The translations under genes were made by a program, and so were the position numbers. A DNA stretch of 64,000 nt from DASYRM01 sp036004405 (lineage in GTDB: Bacteria; Acidobacteriota; Vicinamibacteria; Vicinamibacterales; UBA2999), in NCBI GenBank assembly GCA_036004405.1, contig DASYRM010000020.1, positions 17,200-81,199 of the forward strand, read 5' to 3'. Shown here piece by piece: positions 45,893 to 54,601 of the stretch. Each line of letters starts with the position of its first letter. The first letter of the stretch is position 1. Below the pieces are notes generated by a model, which was not told the DNA's origin, searched no databases, and saw only the letters and a list, made by a program, of their open reading frames with translations.

Positions 45893-46405
45893 ATGAGCGA
45901 CGCTCAGGGCGGGCTGTCCGACAAGGAGAAACGGCAGAACGTGGTCCGGCTGGTGTTTGGCGGCGATCCGGCGCGACTCGACGCCTTCTGCCGGGCCATC
46001 GAGGACGTCGTGCCGCCGGGAACCGCCGTCGTACTGCGCGGAAGCGCGGTGACCGGGCGGCGCTGGAAGGACGATGCGCCGTTCGATGCTCGCGGCCCCG
46101 GCACGAGCGATCTCGATCTCACGCTCGTCGGCGAGGGCCCTTTGGCCTTCTTCAAAGCGACCGGGTATTTCGTGCCGGGCGTGCACTCACGGCCGCTGAG
46201 CGACCGGGATCCGGACATCGCGCCCGACCTCGTGCCGCTGCGCCGCACGCTGATGTCGATGGTGCAGCGCCCGGTGAACATCCAGGCCTCGCGCGAGCTC
46301 GTCATCCAGGTCCGCGGCGAACTGCTCGGGCAGCCGTATCTCGAGCTGTTCCGAAAGCCCGAGGGCCTGGCGTTGAACACTGTGCCGGAGTCGTCGGAGT
46401 CCTGA
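45893..46405 (+). CDS. Putative nucleotidyltransferase-fold protein
   Basis: A protein of 170 aa with a short polymerase-beta-like nucleotidyltransferase core: VLRGSAVTGRRW followed by GTSDLDLTLVG, i.e. the G-S and the D-x-D metal site. The rest (GYFVPGVHSRPLSDRDPDIA and the C-terminal helices) is compatible with a minimal NTase. No partner kinase or HEPN gene is next to it. It overlaps the next gene by 1 nt (TGATG), so they are translated together. Confidence 0.65.
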   Translation: MSDAQGGLSDKEKRQNVVRLVFGGDPARLDAFCRAIEDVVPPGTAVVLRGSAVTGRRWKDDAPFDARGPGTSDLDLTLVGEGPLAFFKATGYFVPGVHSRPLSDRDPDIAPDLVPLRRTLMSMVQRPVNIQASRELVIQVRGELLGQPYLELFRKPEGLALNTVPESSES

Positions 46406-47193
46406 TGTTCCGCCTCATGACCTACAACATCCGCCACGGCGGCCACGGCCGCGAAGCGGCGATTGCGGCGGTGGTCAACGCCTGCGCGCCCGATCTGGTG
46501 CTGCTGCAGGAAGCGACCGATCCGCGCACCATCGCACGGATCGCGGACGGCACCGGGATGGAGGACTGGCGTGCCTATGCCGGCCAATCGCTCGGATTCC
46601 TCAGCCGGCGGCGCGTGGCGTTTGCGGAATGGACGCGGCCGCGCGTGTCACGGCACGCCTTCATCGAGGTGGTGCCCGCGGGGGCTCCGCTGCGCATCTT
46701 CGGCGTGCACCTGAGCGCGGTGCACGCGGCGTGGACCGAACGCCGGCGCGTCTTCGAGCTGCGCGCGCTGCTGCGCAGCGTGGCCCGTCATCAGCACGGC
46801 TTCCACGTGCTCTCCGGCGACTTCAACACCGTGGCGCCCGGCGAGTACCTCAACGTCGGACACCTGCCCTTCCGGCTCCGGCCGCTGGTGTGGATGAGCG
46901 GCGGACGGATCCGCTGGCGCACCGTGCAGACGGTGCTCGACGCCGGTTACGTCGACGGCTACCGCATGAAACACCTCGACACCGCCGGCTGCACGCTGCC
47001 GACGCCGAATCCGCACGTCCGCATCGACTACGTCTTCGTGCCGGCGCCGTTCTCGGAGCGCGTCGCCGCCTGCGACGTCGTGCAGAGTCCGCAGGCGGTG
47101 GCGGCCTCGGATCATTTTCCGGTGGTGGCCGACCTGGTCACCGAGGAGATGCCGGGGTCGCCAGAGCGATCAGCGCGGGCCGGAGAGCCGTGA
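46405..47193 (+). CDS. Endonuclease/exonuclease/phosphatase family protein
   Basis: A protein of 262 aa. Family motifs are in order: LMTYNIRHGG, APDLVLLQEATD, FGVHLSAV, LSGDFNTVAPGEY, HVRIDYVFV and ASDHFPVVADL. These residues build the metal-dependent phosphodiesterase site, as in exonuclease III-like and sphingomyelinase-like enzymes. No signal peptide is visible. The substrate is not predictable. Coupled to the NTase-fold gene upstream, it overlaps the convergent gene at 47170 by 24 nt. Confidence 0.85.
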   Translation: MFRLMTYNIRHGGHGREAAIAAVVNACAPDLVLLQEATDPRTIARIADGTGMEDWRAYAGQSLGFLSRRRVAFAEWTRPRVSRHAFIEVVPAGAPLRIFGVHLSAVHAAWTERRRVFELRALLRSVARHQHGFHVLSGDFNTVAPGEYLNVGHLPFRLRPLVWMSGGRIRWRTVQTVLDAGYVDGYRMKHLDTAGCTLPTPNPHVRIDYVFVPAPFSERVAACDVVQSPQAVAASDHFPVVADLVTEEMPGSPERSARAGEP

Positions 47194-47754
47194 CAGAACG
47201 TCGATGATCCGGCGCAGGCGCGCGCCGTCGGTCACGATGCCGTTGACGGTCGTCGAGATCGTCTCGCTGGCCACGACGATGCGACTGATCCCCGCGGCGG
47301 TGAGCCGGTCCTCGTGGACGCGATGGGTCGAGGCCCCCGGCTCGAGCCAGCGTGCGAGGGCTTCGCGCTGCGCCTCGCTCGGCGGTCCGTAGCCGGGCAG
47401 GCTGACCTGCACGACGAACGCGCGCTGGGTGACGGTGGCCGGGACCCTGACATGCGACCAGTCCAACGGCGAGGCAAAGAAGCCGGCATCGATGACGTAG
47501 TCGCCGGGCGCCTGGGCGGTCACGCTGACGACGGTGTGAAACTTCCGTCGCGTCGGTTCGACGCGGATCCTGAACCCCGGCCCCCCGATCCCCCCCGGCC
47601 GGGTCCAGCCCTCGTGCATGTATTCGCCGCCGATATCGGCAGCGGCCTCGCGGAGCCGCTGCCGCCGTCGCAGCATCACCAACCCATACCCGGCCAGCAG
47701 CAGCGCCAGAACGCCGACCGTGATCGCCGCGGCTGTCCTTACGGTGTCGGTCAT
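47170..47754 (-). CDS. Single-pass membrane protein, unknown
   Basis: A protein of 194 aa with one N-terminal membrane helix (AAAITVGVLALLLAGYGLVML) followed by a basic RRRQRLRE stretch and a cytoplasmic-type domain with PGFRIRVEPTRRKFHTVVSV and GDYVIDAGFFAS. The C-terminal part has a regular beta-strand pattern. No known family is recognised. Its start overlaps the amidohydrolase stop by 1 nt (TAATG), which indicates coupling. Confidence 0.6.
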   Translation of the reverse strand: MTDTVRTAAAITVGVLALLLAGYGLVMLRRRQRLREAAADIGGEYMHEGWTRPGGIGGPGFRIRVEPTRRKFHTVVSVTAQAPGDYVIDAGFFASPLDWSHVRVPATVTQRAFVVQVSLPGYGPPSEAQREALARWLEPGASTHRVHEDRLTAAGISRIVVASETISTTVNGIVTDGARLRRIIDVLSRLSGPR

Positions 47755-49403
47755 TACGGCCCGAGCGCCGCGGCGCCGCCGTGCACAATCTGTCCGCCCA
47801 GCATCGTCAACTGCGAGTGCACGCGTTTGATCGCGTCATCCGGCACCGCGCGCGGGTCGAACACATCGGCGCTCAGCACCGCGAGATCCGCCAGACGGCC
47901 GGGCTCGATGGTGCCGAGCTGCTGCTCGTCGCGCGAGAACCAGCCGTTGCCGCCGGTGTAGAGCCACACGGCCTCCTGCCGCGTGATCTGCTGCCCGTCG
48001 TTGATCAGCTCCCCGCGTACGTTGCGGCCGGTGACCATGTAATAGACGTTGAGCCATGGATCGATCGGCGCCGCCTGGGCGCCGTCCATGCCGGTGCCGA
48101 CGTGAATGCCCGAGTCGAGCAGCGTGCGATACGGCGGCCCGGCCTGCCCCGGCGTGCCCGCCAGGAAGCGCCAGCCGTGGGCACGCACGCCGACGCCGAG
48201 CGCTTTCATGCGGGCGAGCGTCCCCGGCTCGATCGTGTTCACGTGGTCGATGCTCCAACGCAGGTTCGTGATCGGAAACTCGCGGTTCACGCGTTCCCAG
48301 ACGTCGGCGCGCGCGGCGTGGTTCGGCTCGTTGAAGCTGTGCTCCATCATCTGCCAGCCGTGCCGCGCCACCTGGCGCACCGACTGGTAGTACTCGTCGC
48401 CGAGCGGCACCGCGCCCTCGAGCGGCCAGTCCACGATGTGCTCGCCAATGCCGCCGGTCTTCACGAGATCGTTGCCGAGGTCCGGCCACAGGTTGTCGAG
48501 CACCTCGGACAGCTTTGGATTGCCCGGTTTCCCGTCCACCCGCGGGCCCGTATTGAAGTAGAGGCGCAGCCGCAGCGTCAGCTTGCCCTCGCGCTGCAGC
48601 TCCTGCATCGGCCGCTGCTCGTTCCAGCCGAAGTACTGCGCGGGGCCGCGGTCCTGCGAGCCGAGCACCGAGTGCACCGTGGTGAGCCCCATGCTGTTGA
48701 AGTAGCGGAACACCTGCTGCATCGTCCGTTTGGTGTCGGCCAGCGTCCACGTCGAGCGCAGCGCGTCCAGCGCGTCCCACGTCGGCCCGTTCATCTCGAT
48801 GAGGCCGTTTGCCGCCACCGCCACCCCTTTGCTCTCGAAGAAGCGCCTGCCGAGCGTGTTGGTCACCGCCGGACCGTTGAAGGTGACGTGGATGTAGACG
48901 GGATGGCGCGGCGCGGCGGCGTCGAGCTCGGCAAGCGTGGGGAGGCGGTTCTCGACGAACTGCCGCGGCTGCAGCCCGCCGATCGCCGTGATGAAGGCGC
49001 CTTCGGGCACCGTCTTCGTCCGCTCGCGGATGACCGCCTGCGCCTCGGCGATCGTGAAGGCGGTCTCGATGGCGCGCGTCTCGTAGCCGGGGCGGCTGCC
49101 CACCAGCTGCACGTGGAAGTGGTTGTCGATCATCCCGGGGATGACCGTGCGGCCGCGCAGATCGATGGTGTCGGTGCAGCCGCCGGCGGCGCTCGCGGCG
49201 TCGCCCACTTCCGCGAATCGTCCGCTGGCGATGCGCACCTTGGACACGACGGTCCGCTTCGGGTCCATCGTGTGAATGCGTCCGTTGGTCAGGAGCAGGA
49301 GGCGGCCGCCGGGGCACGACTGCGCGCCGCCCGGAACGGGGCGCACCAGCACGGCCAGTCCGGCCAGAGACGCGACGAGGAGCCCCACCCGAACAGGTGA
49401 CAT
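47754..49403 (-). CDS. Exported amidohydrolase (YtcJ-like)
   Basis: A protein of 549 aa with a signal peptide (GLLVASLAGLAVLVRPVPGG). It is close to the metal-dependent hydrolase group with YtcJ: GMIDNHFHVQLVGS (HxH), the long inserted middle domain, LRWSIDHVNTIEPG, HVGTGMDGAQAAPIDPW and the C-terminal GTIEPGRLADLAVLSADVF. Members act on amides or carbamates, but the substrate here is unknown. The start at 49403 gives the signal peptide; a longer in-frame start at 49460 lacks sense. Confidence 0.85.
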   Translation of the reverse strand: MSPVRVGLLVASLAGLAVLVRPVPGGAQSCPGGRLLLLTNGRIHTMDPKRTVVSKVRIASGRFAEVGDAASAAGGCTDTIDLRGRTVIPGMIDNHFHVQLVGSRPGYETRAIETAFTIAEAQAVIRERTKTVPEGAFITAIGGLQPRQFVENRLPTLAELDAAAPRHPVYIHVTFNGPAVTNTLGRRFFESKGVAVAANGLIEMNGPTWDALDALRSTWTLADTKRTMQQVFRYFNSMGLTTVHSVLGSQDRGPAQYFGWNEQRPMQELQREGKLTLRLRLYFNTGPRVDGKPGNPKLSEVLDNLWPDLGNDLVKTGGIGEHIVDWPLEGAVPLGDEYYQSVRQVARHGWQMMEHSFNEPNHAARADVWERVNREFPITNLRWSIDHVNTIEPGTLARMKALGVGVRAHGWRFLAGTPGQAGPPYRTLLDSGIHVGTGMDGAQAAPIDPWLNVYYMVTGRNVRGELINDGQQITRQEAVWLYTGGNGWFSRDEQQLGTIEPGRLADLAVLSADVFDPRAVPDDAIKRVHSQLTMLGGQIVHGGAAALGP

Positions 49404-49465
49404 GCCGGCCGCGATTCTACGATGTATTCTTTTCGCTCCTCGAAATGACATCGTTCCCAACAGTC

Positions 49466-50266
49466 ATGCCTCGCATGCCGATTGCGGTTCTCGCGATTAG
49501 CGTGGCTATTCTTCTGTTCGTCGCCACCACGCAGGGTCAGGCGCCGCCGGCGGCGCCCCGACCCGCGCCCACGGTGCGCGACCTCGCACCCCTCGACCTG
49601 ACCGGCTACTGGGTCTCGGTGGTCACCGAGGACTGGCGCTACCGGATGGTGATGCCGCTCAAGGGTGACTTCGGCAGCGTACCGCTCAACGCCGCCGGCC
49701 GGAAGGGGGCGGAGTCGTGGAAGGCCGAGCAGGCCGGCGGCTGCGAGGCGTTCGGCGTCGGGAGCGGCATGCGCGCGCCAGGCCGCCTGCACATCAGCTG
49801 GGAGAACGACAGCACGCTGCGCATCGACACCGAGGCGGGCGCGCAGACCCGGCGCTTGTATCTGGGCGCCCCGCCGGCCGCGGGCGCCCCGTCGTGGCAG
49901 GGGCTGTCGGTCGCCACCTGGGACGGCCCGCCGGACGTCATCGACGTGCTCCGCACTGGCGGGTTCGACCAGCTCAATCGCGGCACCGGCCAGGCAGCCC
50001 GGCGGCTGGCGTGGACGCCGCTCAAGGTCGTGACCACCAACTTCAGGCCCGGCTGGCTGCGCGCCAACGGGGTGCCCTACAGCGATCGCGCCACCATCAC
50101 CGAGCACTTCATGCGCTATGCGGTCCCCGACAGCGGCGAATGGTTGACCATCCGGACCGTCGTGGACGATCCGCTGTATCTCGTGCAGCCCTTCATGGTC
50201 AGCACCAATTTCAAGAAGGAAGCCGACGGCGCCTCGAAGTGGGCGCCGAAGGCATGTCGTGAGTAG
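49466..50266 (+). CDS. Exported protein, distant RTADGK-family relative
   Basis: A protein of 266 aa with a signal peptide (AVLAISVAILLFVATTQG). The layout follows the family of the neighbouring gene at 50259: LDLTGYWVSVVTEDWRYRM, WDGPPDVIDVLR, NFRPGWLRANGVPYSDRATI, TEHFMRYAVPDSGEWLTI and DPLYLVQPFMV. The same fold is the N-terminal part of the next protein, so the pair may come from duplication. No enzyme motif is visible. The gene overlaps the next by 8 nt. Confidence 0.7.
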   Translation: MPRMPIAVLAISVAILLFVATTQGQAPPAAPRPAPTVRDLAPLDLTGYWVSVVTEDWRYRMVMPLKGDFGSVPLNAAGRKGAESWKAEQAGGCEAFGVGSGMRAPGRLHISWENDSTLRIDTEAGAQTRRLYLGAPPAAGAPSWQGLSVATWDGPPDVIDVLRTGGFDQLNRGTGQAARRLAWTPLKVVTTNFRPGWLRANGVPYSDRATITEHFMRYAVPDSGEWLTIRTVVDDPLYLVQPFMVSTNFKKEADGASKWAPKACRE

Positions 50267-52046
50267 CAGGCCTGCACTTGTCGCGGCCCTGCTGCTGCTC
50301 GCGCCTCTCCCGGCGCTGGCGCAGGTCGATCTCACCGGCACGTGGTCGCCCCGCTACCAGGAGGATTTCAGCGAGCGCGTGCCGGGCCCCGAGCTTGGCG
50401 ACTACACCGGCCTGCCGCTCACCGACGGTGCGCGCCGCTACGCAGAGAGCTGGGACCCCGCGCGCATCACGATGCCGGAAGAGCAGTGCCGGGTGCACAT
50501 CTCGCCGTATATCTACCGCGGTCCCACCAACATCGCCATCTTCGACGAGCGCGATCCCGCCACGCGCGAGCTGATCGCCATCAAACACCGGATCAGCACC
50601 TTCGATCAGGAGCGGACCATCTACATGGACGGGCGGCCGCACCCGCCGGCCTACGCGCCCCACACCTGGATGGGGTTCTCCACCGGCGTGTGGCAAGGCA
50701 ACATGCTGGTGGTCATCACCACGCACATCAAGAAAGGCTGGCTGCGGCGCAACGGCGTGCCCGAAAGCGATCTCGCCACGCTCACCGAGTACTTCGTGCG
50801 CACCGGCGACGTGCTCACGCGCATCAGCGCCATTACCGATCCCGTCTATCTGACCGAACCGCTGGTGAAGAGCGAAGAGTTCGTGCTCAACACGCAGGGC
50901 GTGCCGCACCGGGCCTGGCTCTACAAGTGCAAGCCGGTCGTGGAAGTGGTGCGACCCGAGGGCGCGGTGCCGCACTATCTCCCGGGCAAGAACCCGTACC
51001 TGCTCGAGTATCGCAAGCGCTATCGGTTCACCGAGTCGGTGACGCGCGGCGGCGCGACGCAGACCTATCCGGCCGGCTCGGCGCCACCGCCGACCGGCGC
51101 GCCGATGAAGCCCGGCGGGCCCGCGCTGGCGGCGCCGAAGCCGGGCGAAGTGAAGGTCCTGCGCGTGCAGGGGCAGGTCTACATGCTCGCGTCCGCCGAC
51201 GGCAACATGGTGGTGCAGGCGGGCGACGAGGGCGTGCTGCTGGTGGATACGCTGCCGGCGGCGCTGGCGCCGGCCGTGCTCGACGCGATTCGGACCATCT
51301 CGGACAAGCCGATTCACTACATCGTCAACACGCAGGCGGGCGAAGCGCACACCGGCGGCAACGAAGCGCTGGCCAAGGTCGGGCCGACCCGGCCCGATCG
51401 CGTCCCGCTCGGGAGCGGCCTTGGCGGCAACACCGGCGGTGCCACCAGCATCGTGGCTCACGAGAACGTGCTCAACCGGATGAGCGCCACCGTCGGCAGC
51501 GGCCCGGAAGGAAAGACGGCGCGGCCTCGCGGCTCCTGGCCGAGCGACACCTTCTTCGAAGACGAGAACGATTTCTTCTTCAACACCGAGGCGGTGCAGG
51601 TGCTGCACCAGCCCGACGCGCTCGACGACGGCGACAGCGTGGTGTTCTTCCGCCGCTCCGACGTCATCGCTGCCGGCGACATCTTTTCCACGGTCGGCTA
51701 CCCGGTGTTCGACGCGAAACAGGGCGGGAGCATCAACGGCGTCATCGCCGCGCTCAATCGCGTGCTCCGGCTGGCGGTGGCGACCGGCAACATGGAAGGC
51801 GGAACGATGATCGTGCCGGGCCACGGACGGCTGAGCGACAAGATGGATGTGGTCGAGTACCGCAACATGGTGACCATCGTCCGCGACCGCATCCAGGCGC
51901 TGGTCGCCGAGGGCAAGACGCTCGAGCAGGTGCGCGCGGCGCAGCCAACGCTCGACTACGACGCGCGCTACGCGGCGCCCAGCGGCCCGGGCTCGACCGA
52001 CGCGTTCGTGGCTGCGGTCGACGCGAGCCTGCGCGCCTCGAAGTAG
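50259..52046 (+). CDS. Metallo-beta-lactamase-fold protein with altered metal site
   Basis: A protein of 595 aa from GTG with a signal peptide (LVAALLLLAPLPALAQ). Residues 25-260 repeat the previous protein's domain (VDLTGTWSP, then GWLRRNGVPESDLATLTEYF). From about 300 an MBL fold follows (YMLASADGNMVVQAGDEGVL, HYIVNTQAGEAHTGGNEAL, IVAHENVLNRMS, MIVPGHG). The usual HxHxDH becomes Gln-Ala-Gly-Glu-Ala-His (359-364), so His, His and Asp are missing and only the last His remains. It is probably not a normal hydrolase. A run of family A and C repeats follows. Confidence 0.8.
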   Translation: MSSRPALVAALLLLAPLPALAQVDLTGTWSPRYQEDFSERVPGPELGDYTGLPLTDGARRYAESWDPARITMPEEQCRVHISPYIYRGPTNIAIFDERDPATRELIAIKHRISTFDQERTIYMDGRPHPPAYAPHTWMGFSTGVWQGNMLVVITTHIKKGWLRRNGVPESDLATLTEYFVRTGDVLTRISAITDPVYLTEPLVKSEEFVLNTQGVPHRAWLYKCKPVVEVVRPEGAVPHYLPGKNPYLLEYRKRYRFTESVTRGGATQTYPAGSAPPPTGAPMKPGGPALAAPKPGEVKVLRVQGQVYMLASADGNMVVQAGDEGVLLVDTLPAALAPAVLDAIRTISDKPIHYIVNTQAGEAHTGGNEALAKVGPTRPDRVPLGSGLGGNTGGATSIVAHENVLNRMSATVGSGPEGKTARPRGSWPSDTFFEDENDFFFNTEAVQVLHQPDALDDGDSVVFFRRSDVIAAGDIFSTVGYPVFDAKQGGSINGVIAALNRVLRLAVATGNMEGGTMIVPGHGRLSDKMDVVEYRNMVTIVRDRIQALVAEGKTLEQVRAAQPTLDYDARYAAPSGPGSTDAFVAAVDASLRASK

Positions 52047-52048
52047 TG

Positions 52049-52179
52049 TACGTGGGGGCCGCCTTCAGGCCGTACGTGGGGGCCGCCTTCAGGCGGCCCG
52101 TAGCGGCGGACCTTTCCGCCTTCGCCAAAGCTACGGCGGACCCACCGTAGCTTTAGCGGAGGTGGGCAGGTCCGCCTGA
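52049..52179. repeat. Composite cluster of family A and C repeats
   Basis: A half copy of A (52049-52070), a full copy of A (52072-52101) and a larger nested palindrome to 52179. In the last, GGCGGACCT pairs with AGGTCCGCC at the ends, and AAAGCTACGG pairs with CCGTAGCTTT inside. It lies after the MBL-fold gene and just before the convergent basic-protein gene. Confidence 0.8.
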
Positions 52180-52590
52180 TCACCCCTGCCGCGGACGGTG
52201 GACCATCGGTCTGGGCGCCGCGGCGTTCACCCGTGCATTGCGCGCACGCGCGGCTGCGGATGGTGGCCCCGCAGGTGCCGGCTTGCGGTGCTTCTTGCCC
52301 GGCGCGTCTACTGTGCCGCCGCTGCGCGCTTTGCGCACCGGCTTCTTGCGCGCCGGCCGGCGCCGCACGCGCGATGTCACGCCGGTCGCGAGCTGCTCGA
52401 GCAGCTGTTTCGCGCCATCACGCACGCTGGTGATCTGCTGGCTCAGCCTCTTGCGGTCAATCAAACCTTCTGTCTTTGACTGAATCGAACCGGCTACGTA
52501 GCCGAGCTGCTCGGCAAAGGCGATGACCTGCCGCTCGAGCGCGCTCGCGGGCTCCGAGGCTCGTTGTGCTGTGCTGCTGCGCTTCGCCAT
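52180..52590 (-). CDS. Basic protein with C-terminal Lys/Arg/Pro tail
   Basis: A protein of 136 aa. The first 75 residues form a helical domain (LERQVIAFAEQLGYVAGSIQ, then RLSQQITSVRDGAKQLLEQL). The remainder is a disordered, very basic tail (RRRPARKKPVRKA, then KKHRKPAPAGPP). The tail suggests DNA or RNA association, as in histone-like proteins, but this is inference. The start ATG at 52590 is chosen over an upstream in-frame start at 52842 because the divergent gene lies there. The repeat cluster abuts its stop codon. Confidence 0.6.
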   Translation of the reverse strand: MAKRSSTAQRASEPASALERQVIAFAEQLGYVAGSIQSKTEGLIDRKRLSQQITSVRDGAKQLLEQLATGVTSRVRRRPARKKPVRKARSGGTVDAPGKKHRKPAPAGPPSAAARARNARVNAAAPRPMVHRPRQG

Positions 52591-52964
52591 GTGTCTGGGT
52601 CTCCGCAGGCTCGCGGTGCATCTTCCATGCCCGGGCCCGCCGTGAACCGGAGCCACGGCCGTTTGCACTCTTCGGACGCTATCTCTGCGGGCTGTTTGGC
52701 CACCGAGTCCATCGCGTGACGGGGCGCAGTGGCGGGACGGAGTATGCCTGCGGCTGCGGCCACACGTTCGTGCACCATCCCGCGGCGCGGACGCTCGTCC
52801 GGCATCCGATGCGCTGCGCGCTGCTCGGGCGCTGGATCGCATTCGTCGAGCGGCGCGGCGGCTTCAGCGAATACGCCTGCCGCGCCTGTGGGCACCCGTT
52901 TCTGTTCGGAAGCGCCGCCGACGCTACCGTGGCCGGCCGGTCCGCAGATCGAAGCGCTGCGTGA
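52566..52964 (+). CDS. Small protein with two zinc-ribbon repeats
   Basis: Up to 132 aa, start uncertain (GTG at 52566 overlaps the divergent gene by 25 nt). The part from about residue 33 is convincing, with two similar modules: LFGHRVHRVTGRSG then YACGCGHTFVH, and LLGRWIAFVERRGG then YACRACGHPF. Each resembles a zinc knuckle like DUF1660-type phage or soil-bacterial proteins. The tandem pair suggests internal duplication. Function unknown. Confidence 0.55.
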   Translation: MLCCCASPCVWVSAGSRCIFHARARREPEPRPFALFGRYLCGLFGHRVHRVTGRSGGTEYACGCGHTFVHHPAARTLVRHPMRCALLGRWIAFVERRGGFSEYACRACGHPFLFGSAADATVAGRSADRSAA

Positions 52965-53154
52965 GGGGTGTTCCGCCGGCCCAGTCGTAGACGTCGCACT
53001 CGAGCGTGTCGTCGCTCACGTCAGTGACGCTGGCGTCGGAGCCGAGCGCGGCGAACCAGAGCGGGCCGTTCGCGCCGAAGGCGTGGACCGACGTGCCATC
53101 GGAGAGCAACGGCCGCCGCCCGGCGGCAGGGACGCCAGAGGGTCGATCACTCAG
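52924..53154 (-). CDS. Possible small protein, start unclear
   Basis: A frame of about 76 codons downstream of and overlapping the serine hydrolase stop, with a likely non-ATG start (CTG at 53154). The translation has a normal composition (DGTSVHAFGANGPLWF, then TLECDVYDWAGGTPL, ending FDLRTGRPR), so it may be a real small gene or the remnant of one. It overlaps the convergent zinc-ribbon gene by 41 nt. No family is recognised. Confidence 0.3.
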   Translation of the reverse strand: MSDRPSGVPAAGRRPLLSDGTSVHAFGANGPLWFAALGSDASVTDVSDDTLECDVYDWAGGTPLTQRFDLRTGRPR

Positions 53155-54425
53155 TTGCCGATGATCGACTGGTAAAGCAGCGTCGCAAACTCGGCGCGGA
53201 TCGCGAAGTCGCCGCCCATCAGCTGCGTGCAGTAGATGGCGACGAGATCCTCCTTCGGATCGATCAGCACGTGCGTCGATGCGGCGCCCGACCACCCGAA
53301 CTCACCCACCGACCCGATGTTGCCCTTCAGGGCGGGGTTCATGAGCACGGACACGCCGAGGCCGTAGCCCGTGCCCGGGCCGAGGAAGCTCATGGCGCCC
53401 GCAGCCAGCGCCGGCGGCGGCAGGTGGTTGGTGGCCATCAGCTCCACGGTCTTGGGGCTGAGGAGACGCACGCCGTTCAACTGGCCCTTGTTCAGGAGCA
53501 TCTGGGCGAACAGCGCGTAGTCGGCTGCCGTGGCGGAGATGCTGTAGCCGCCGAACACCGCGTCGCCGTAGTTGGCGCCCCCGAGCGGGTTGGTATCAGG
53601 CGCGAGCTTGCGGTCGCGTCCGGTGGCGTAGAGGCCGGGCACGCGCGCCTTCTTGTCGGCCGGGATCTTGAACATCGAGTCGGTCATGCCGAGCGGTGTG
53701 AAGATGCGCTGCTGCACGTACTGGTCGAACTTCTGCCCCGACAGCTTCTCGACGAGGGCCGCCTGCACGTCGTGCGCCACGCTGTACACCCACTGCTCGC
53801 CGGGCTGGTAGAGCAGCGGCAGCTTCGGCAGCTTGGCCATCAGCCCGTCGAGGTCGGTGCCGAAGATGTTGACGTCTTGGTACATCTTGTCCACCGGCGT
53901 TCCGCCGAAGAACCCATAGGTGAAGCCGGCGCTGTGGCGGAAGATGTCCTGGACGGTGATCGGGCGGCGCGGCGAGTCGAGCAGCATCGCGCCGGTGGGC
54001 GACATCCCGGTCAGCACCTTCACGTCCGCGAAGGCGGGGAAGAACTTAGACAGTGGATCGGTGAGCTGGAACCTGCCCTGTTCGTAGAGCATCAGGAGCG
54101 CCACCGACGTGATCGGCTTCGTCATGGAGTACATGCGGAAGATGTCGTCGGCGCGCGTCGCGCGGCCGGACGCGAGGTCGGCCTTGCCGTAGGCGTCGAC
54201 GTGCACCACCTTGCCGTGCCGCGCGATGAGCGTGACCACGCCGGGGGTACGGCCGGCGTCCACGTAGCCGTGAATGAACTTGTCCATCCGGGCCAGCCGC
54301 TCGCTGGACAGGCCGACGTCCTCGGGTTTGGCGGACGGCGTGTCCTTCGACAGCACGGCCACCGAGGCCAGCACCGCCAGCACACAGGTCAGGAGAATCG
54401 CGCGGGTTCGAGTGAGCACAGGCAT
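53151..54425 (-). CDS. Exported serine hydrolase (class C beta-lactamase fold)
   Basis: A protein of 424 aa with a signal peptide (ILLTCVLAVLASVAVLS). The beta-lactamase/DD-peptidase-like family is shown by the Ser-x-x-Lys box SMTK at 100-103, the second box YSV at 214-216 and an SGAAST segment near the C-terminus replacing the KTG box. Such EstB-like members are often esterases or peptidases rather than antibiotic-hydrolysing enzymes. The ATG at 54425 follows CTGGAGGCC. The next upstream gene, the reverse transcriptase, is on the same strand 176 nt away. Confidence 0.87.
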   Translation of the reverse strand: MPVLTRTRAILLTCVLAVLASVAVLSKDTPSAKPEDVGLSSERLARMDKFIHGYVDAGRTPGVVTLIARHGKVVHVDAYGKADLASGRATRADDIFRMYSMTKPITSVALLMLYEQGRFQLTDPLSKFFPAFADVKVLTGMSPTGAMLLDSPRRPITVQDIFRHSAGFTYGFFGGTPVDKMYQDVNIFGTDLDGLMAKLPKLPLLYQPGEQWVYSVAHDVQAALVEKLSGQKFDQYVQQRIFTPLGMTDSMFKIPADKKARVPGLYATGRDRKLAPDTNPLGGANYGDAVFGGYSISATAADYALFAQMLLNKGQLNGVRLLSPKTVELMATNHLPPPALAAGAMSFLGPGTGYGLGVSVLMNPALKGNIGSVGEFGWSGAASTHVLIDPKEDLVAIYCTQLMGGDFAIRAEFATLLYQSIIGN

Positions 54426-54601
54426 GACGGCCTCCAGCACGGCCTATCTTGCCAGAAGTTGCGCACCGCCGCGCCGGGGAACGGCGGATGTGATCGGCGT
54501 GCCCTCGCGGTTCGGGCAGCATCCTGCGCCTCGACATGAGGGGCCTCGCCACGGTTCGTGGGCTGGCGCGCTTGCCCGGATTGCTGGACGCCGCGGATGG
54601 C

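Noticed and set aside
47781..49400. 539-codon plus-strand frame opposite the YtcJ-like amidohydrolase
   Set aside because: Low-information translation, while the minus strand has a full metal-dependent hydrolase with signal peptide.
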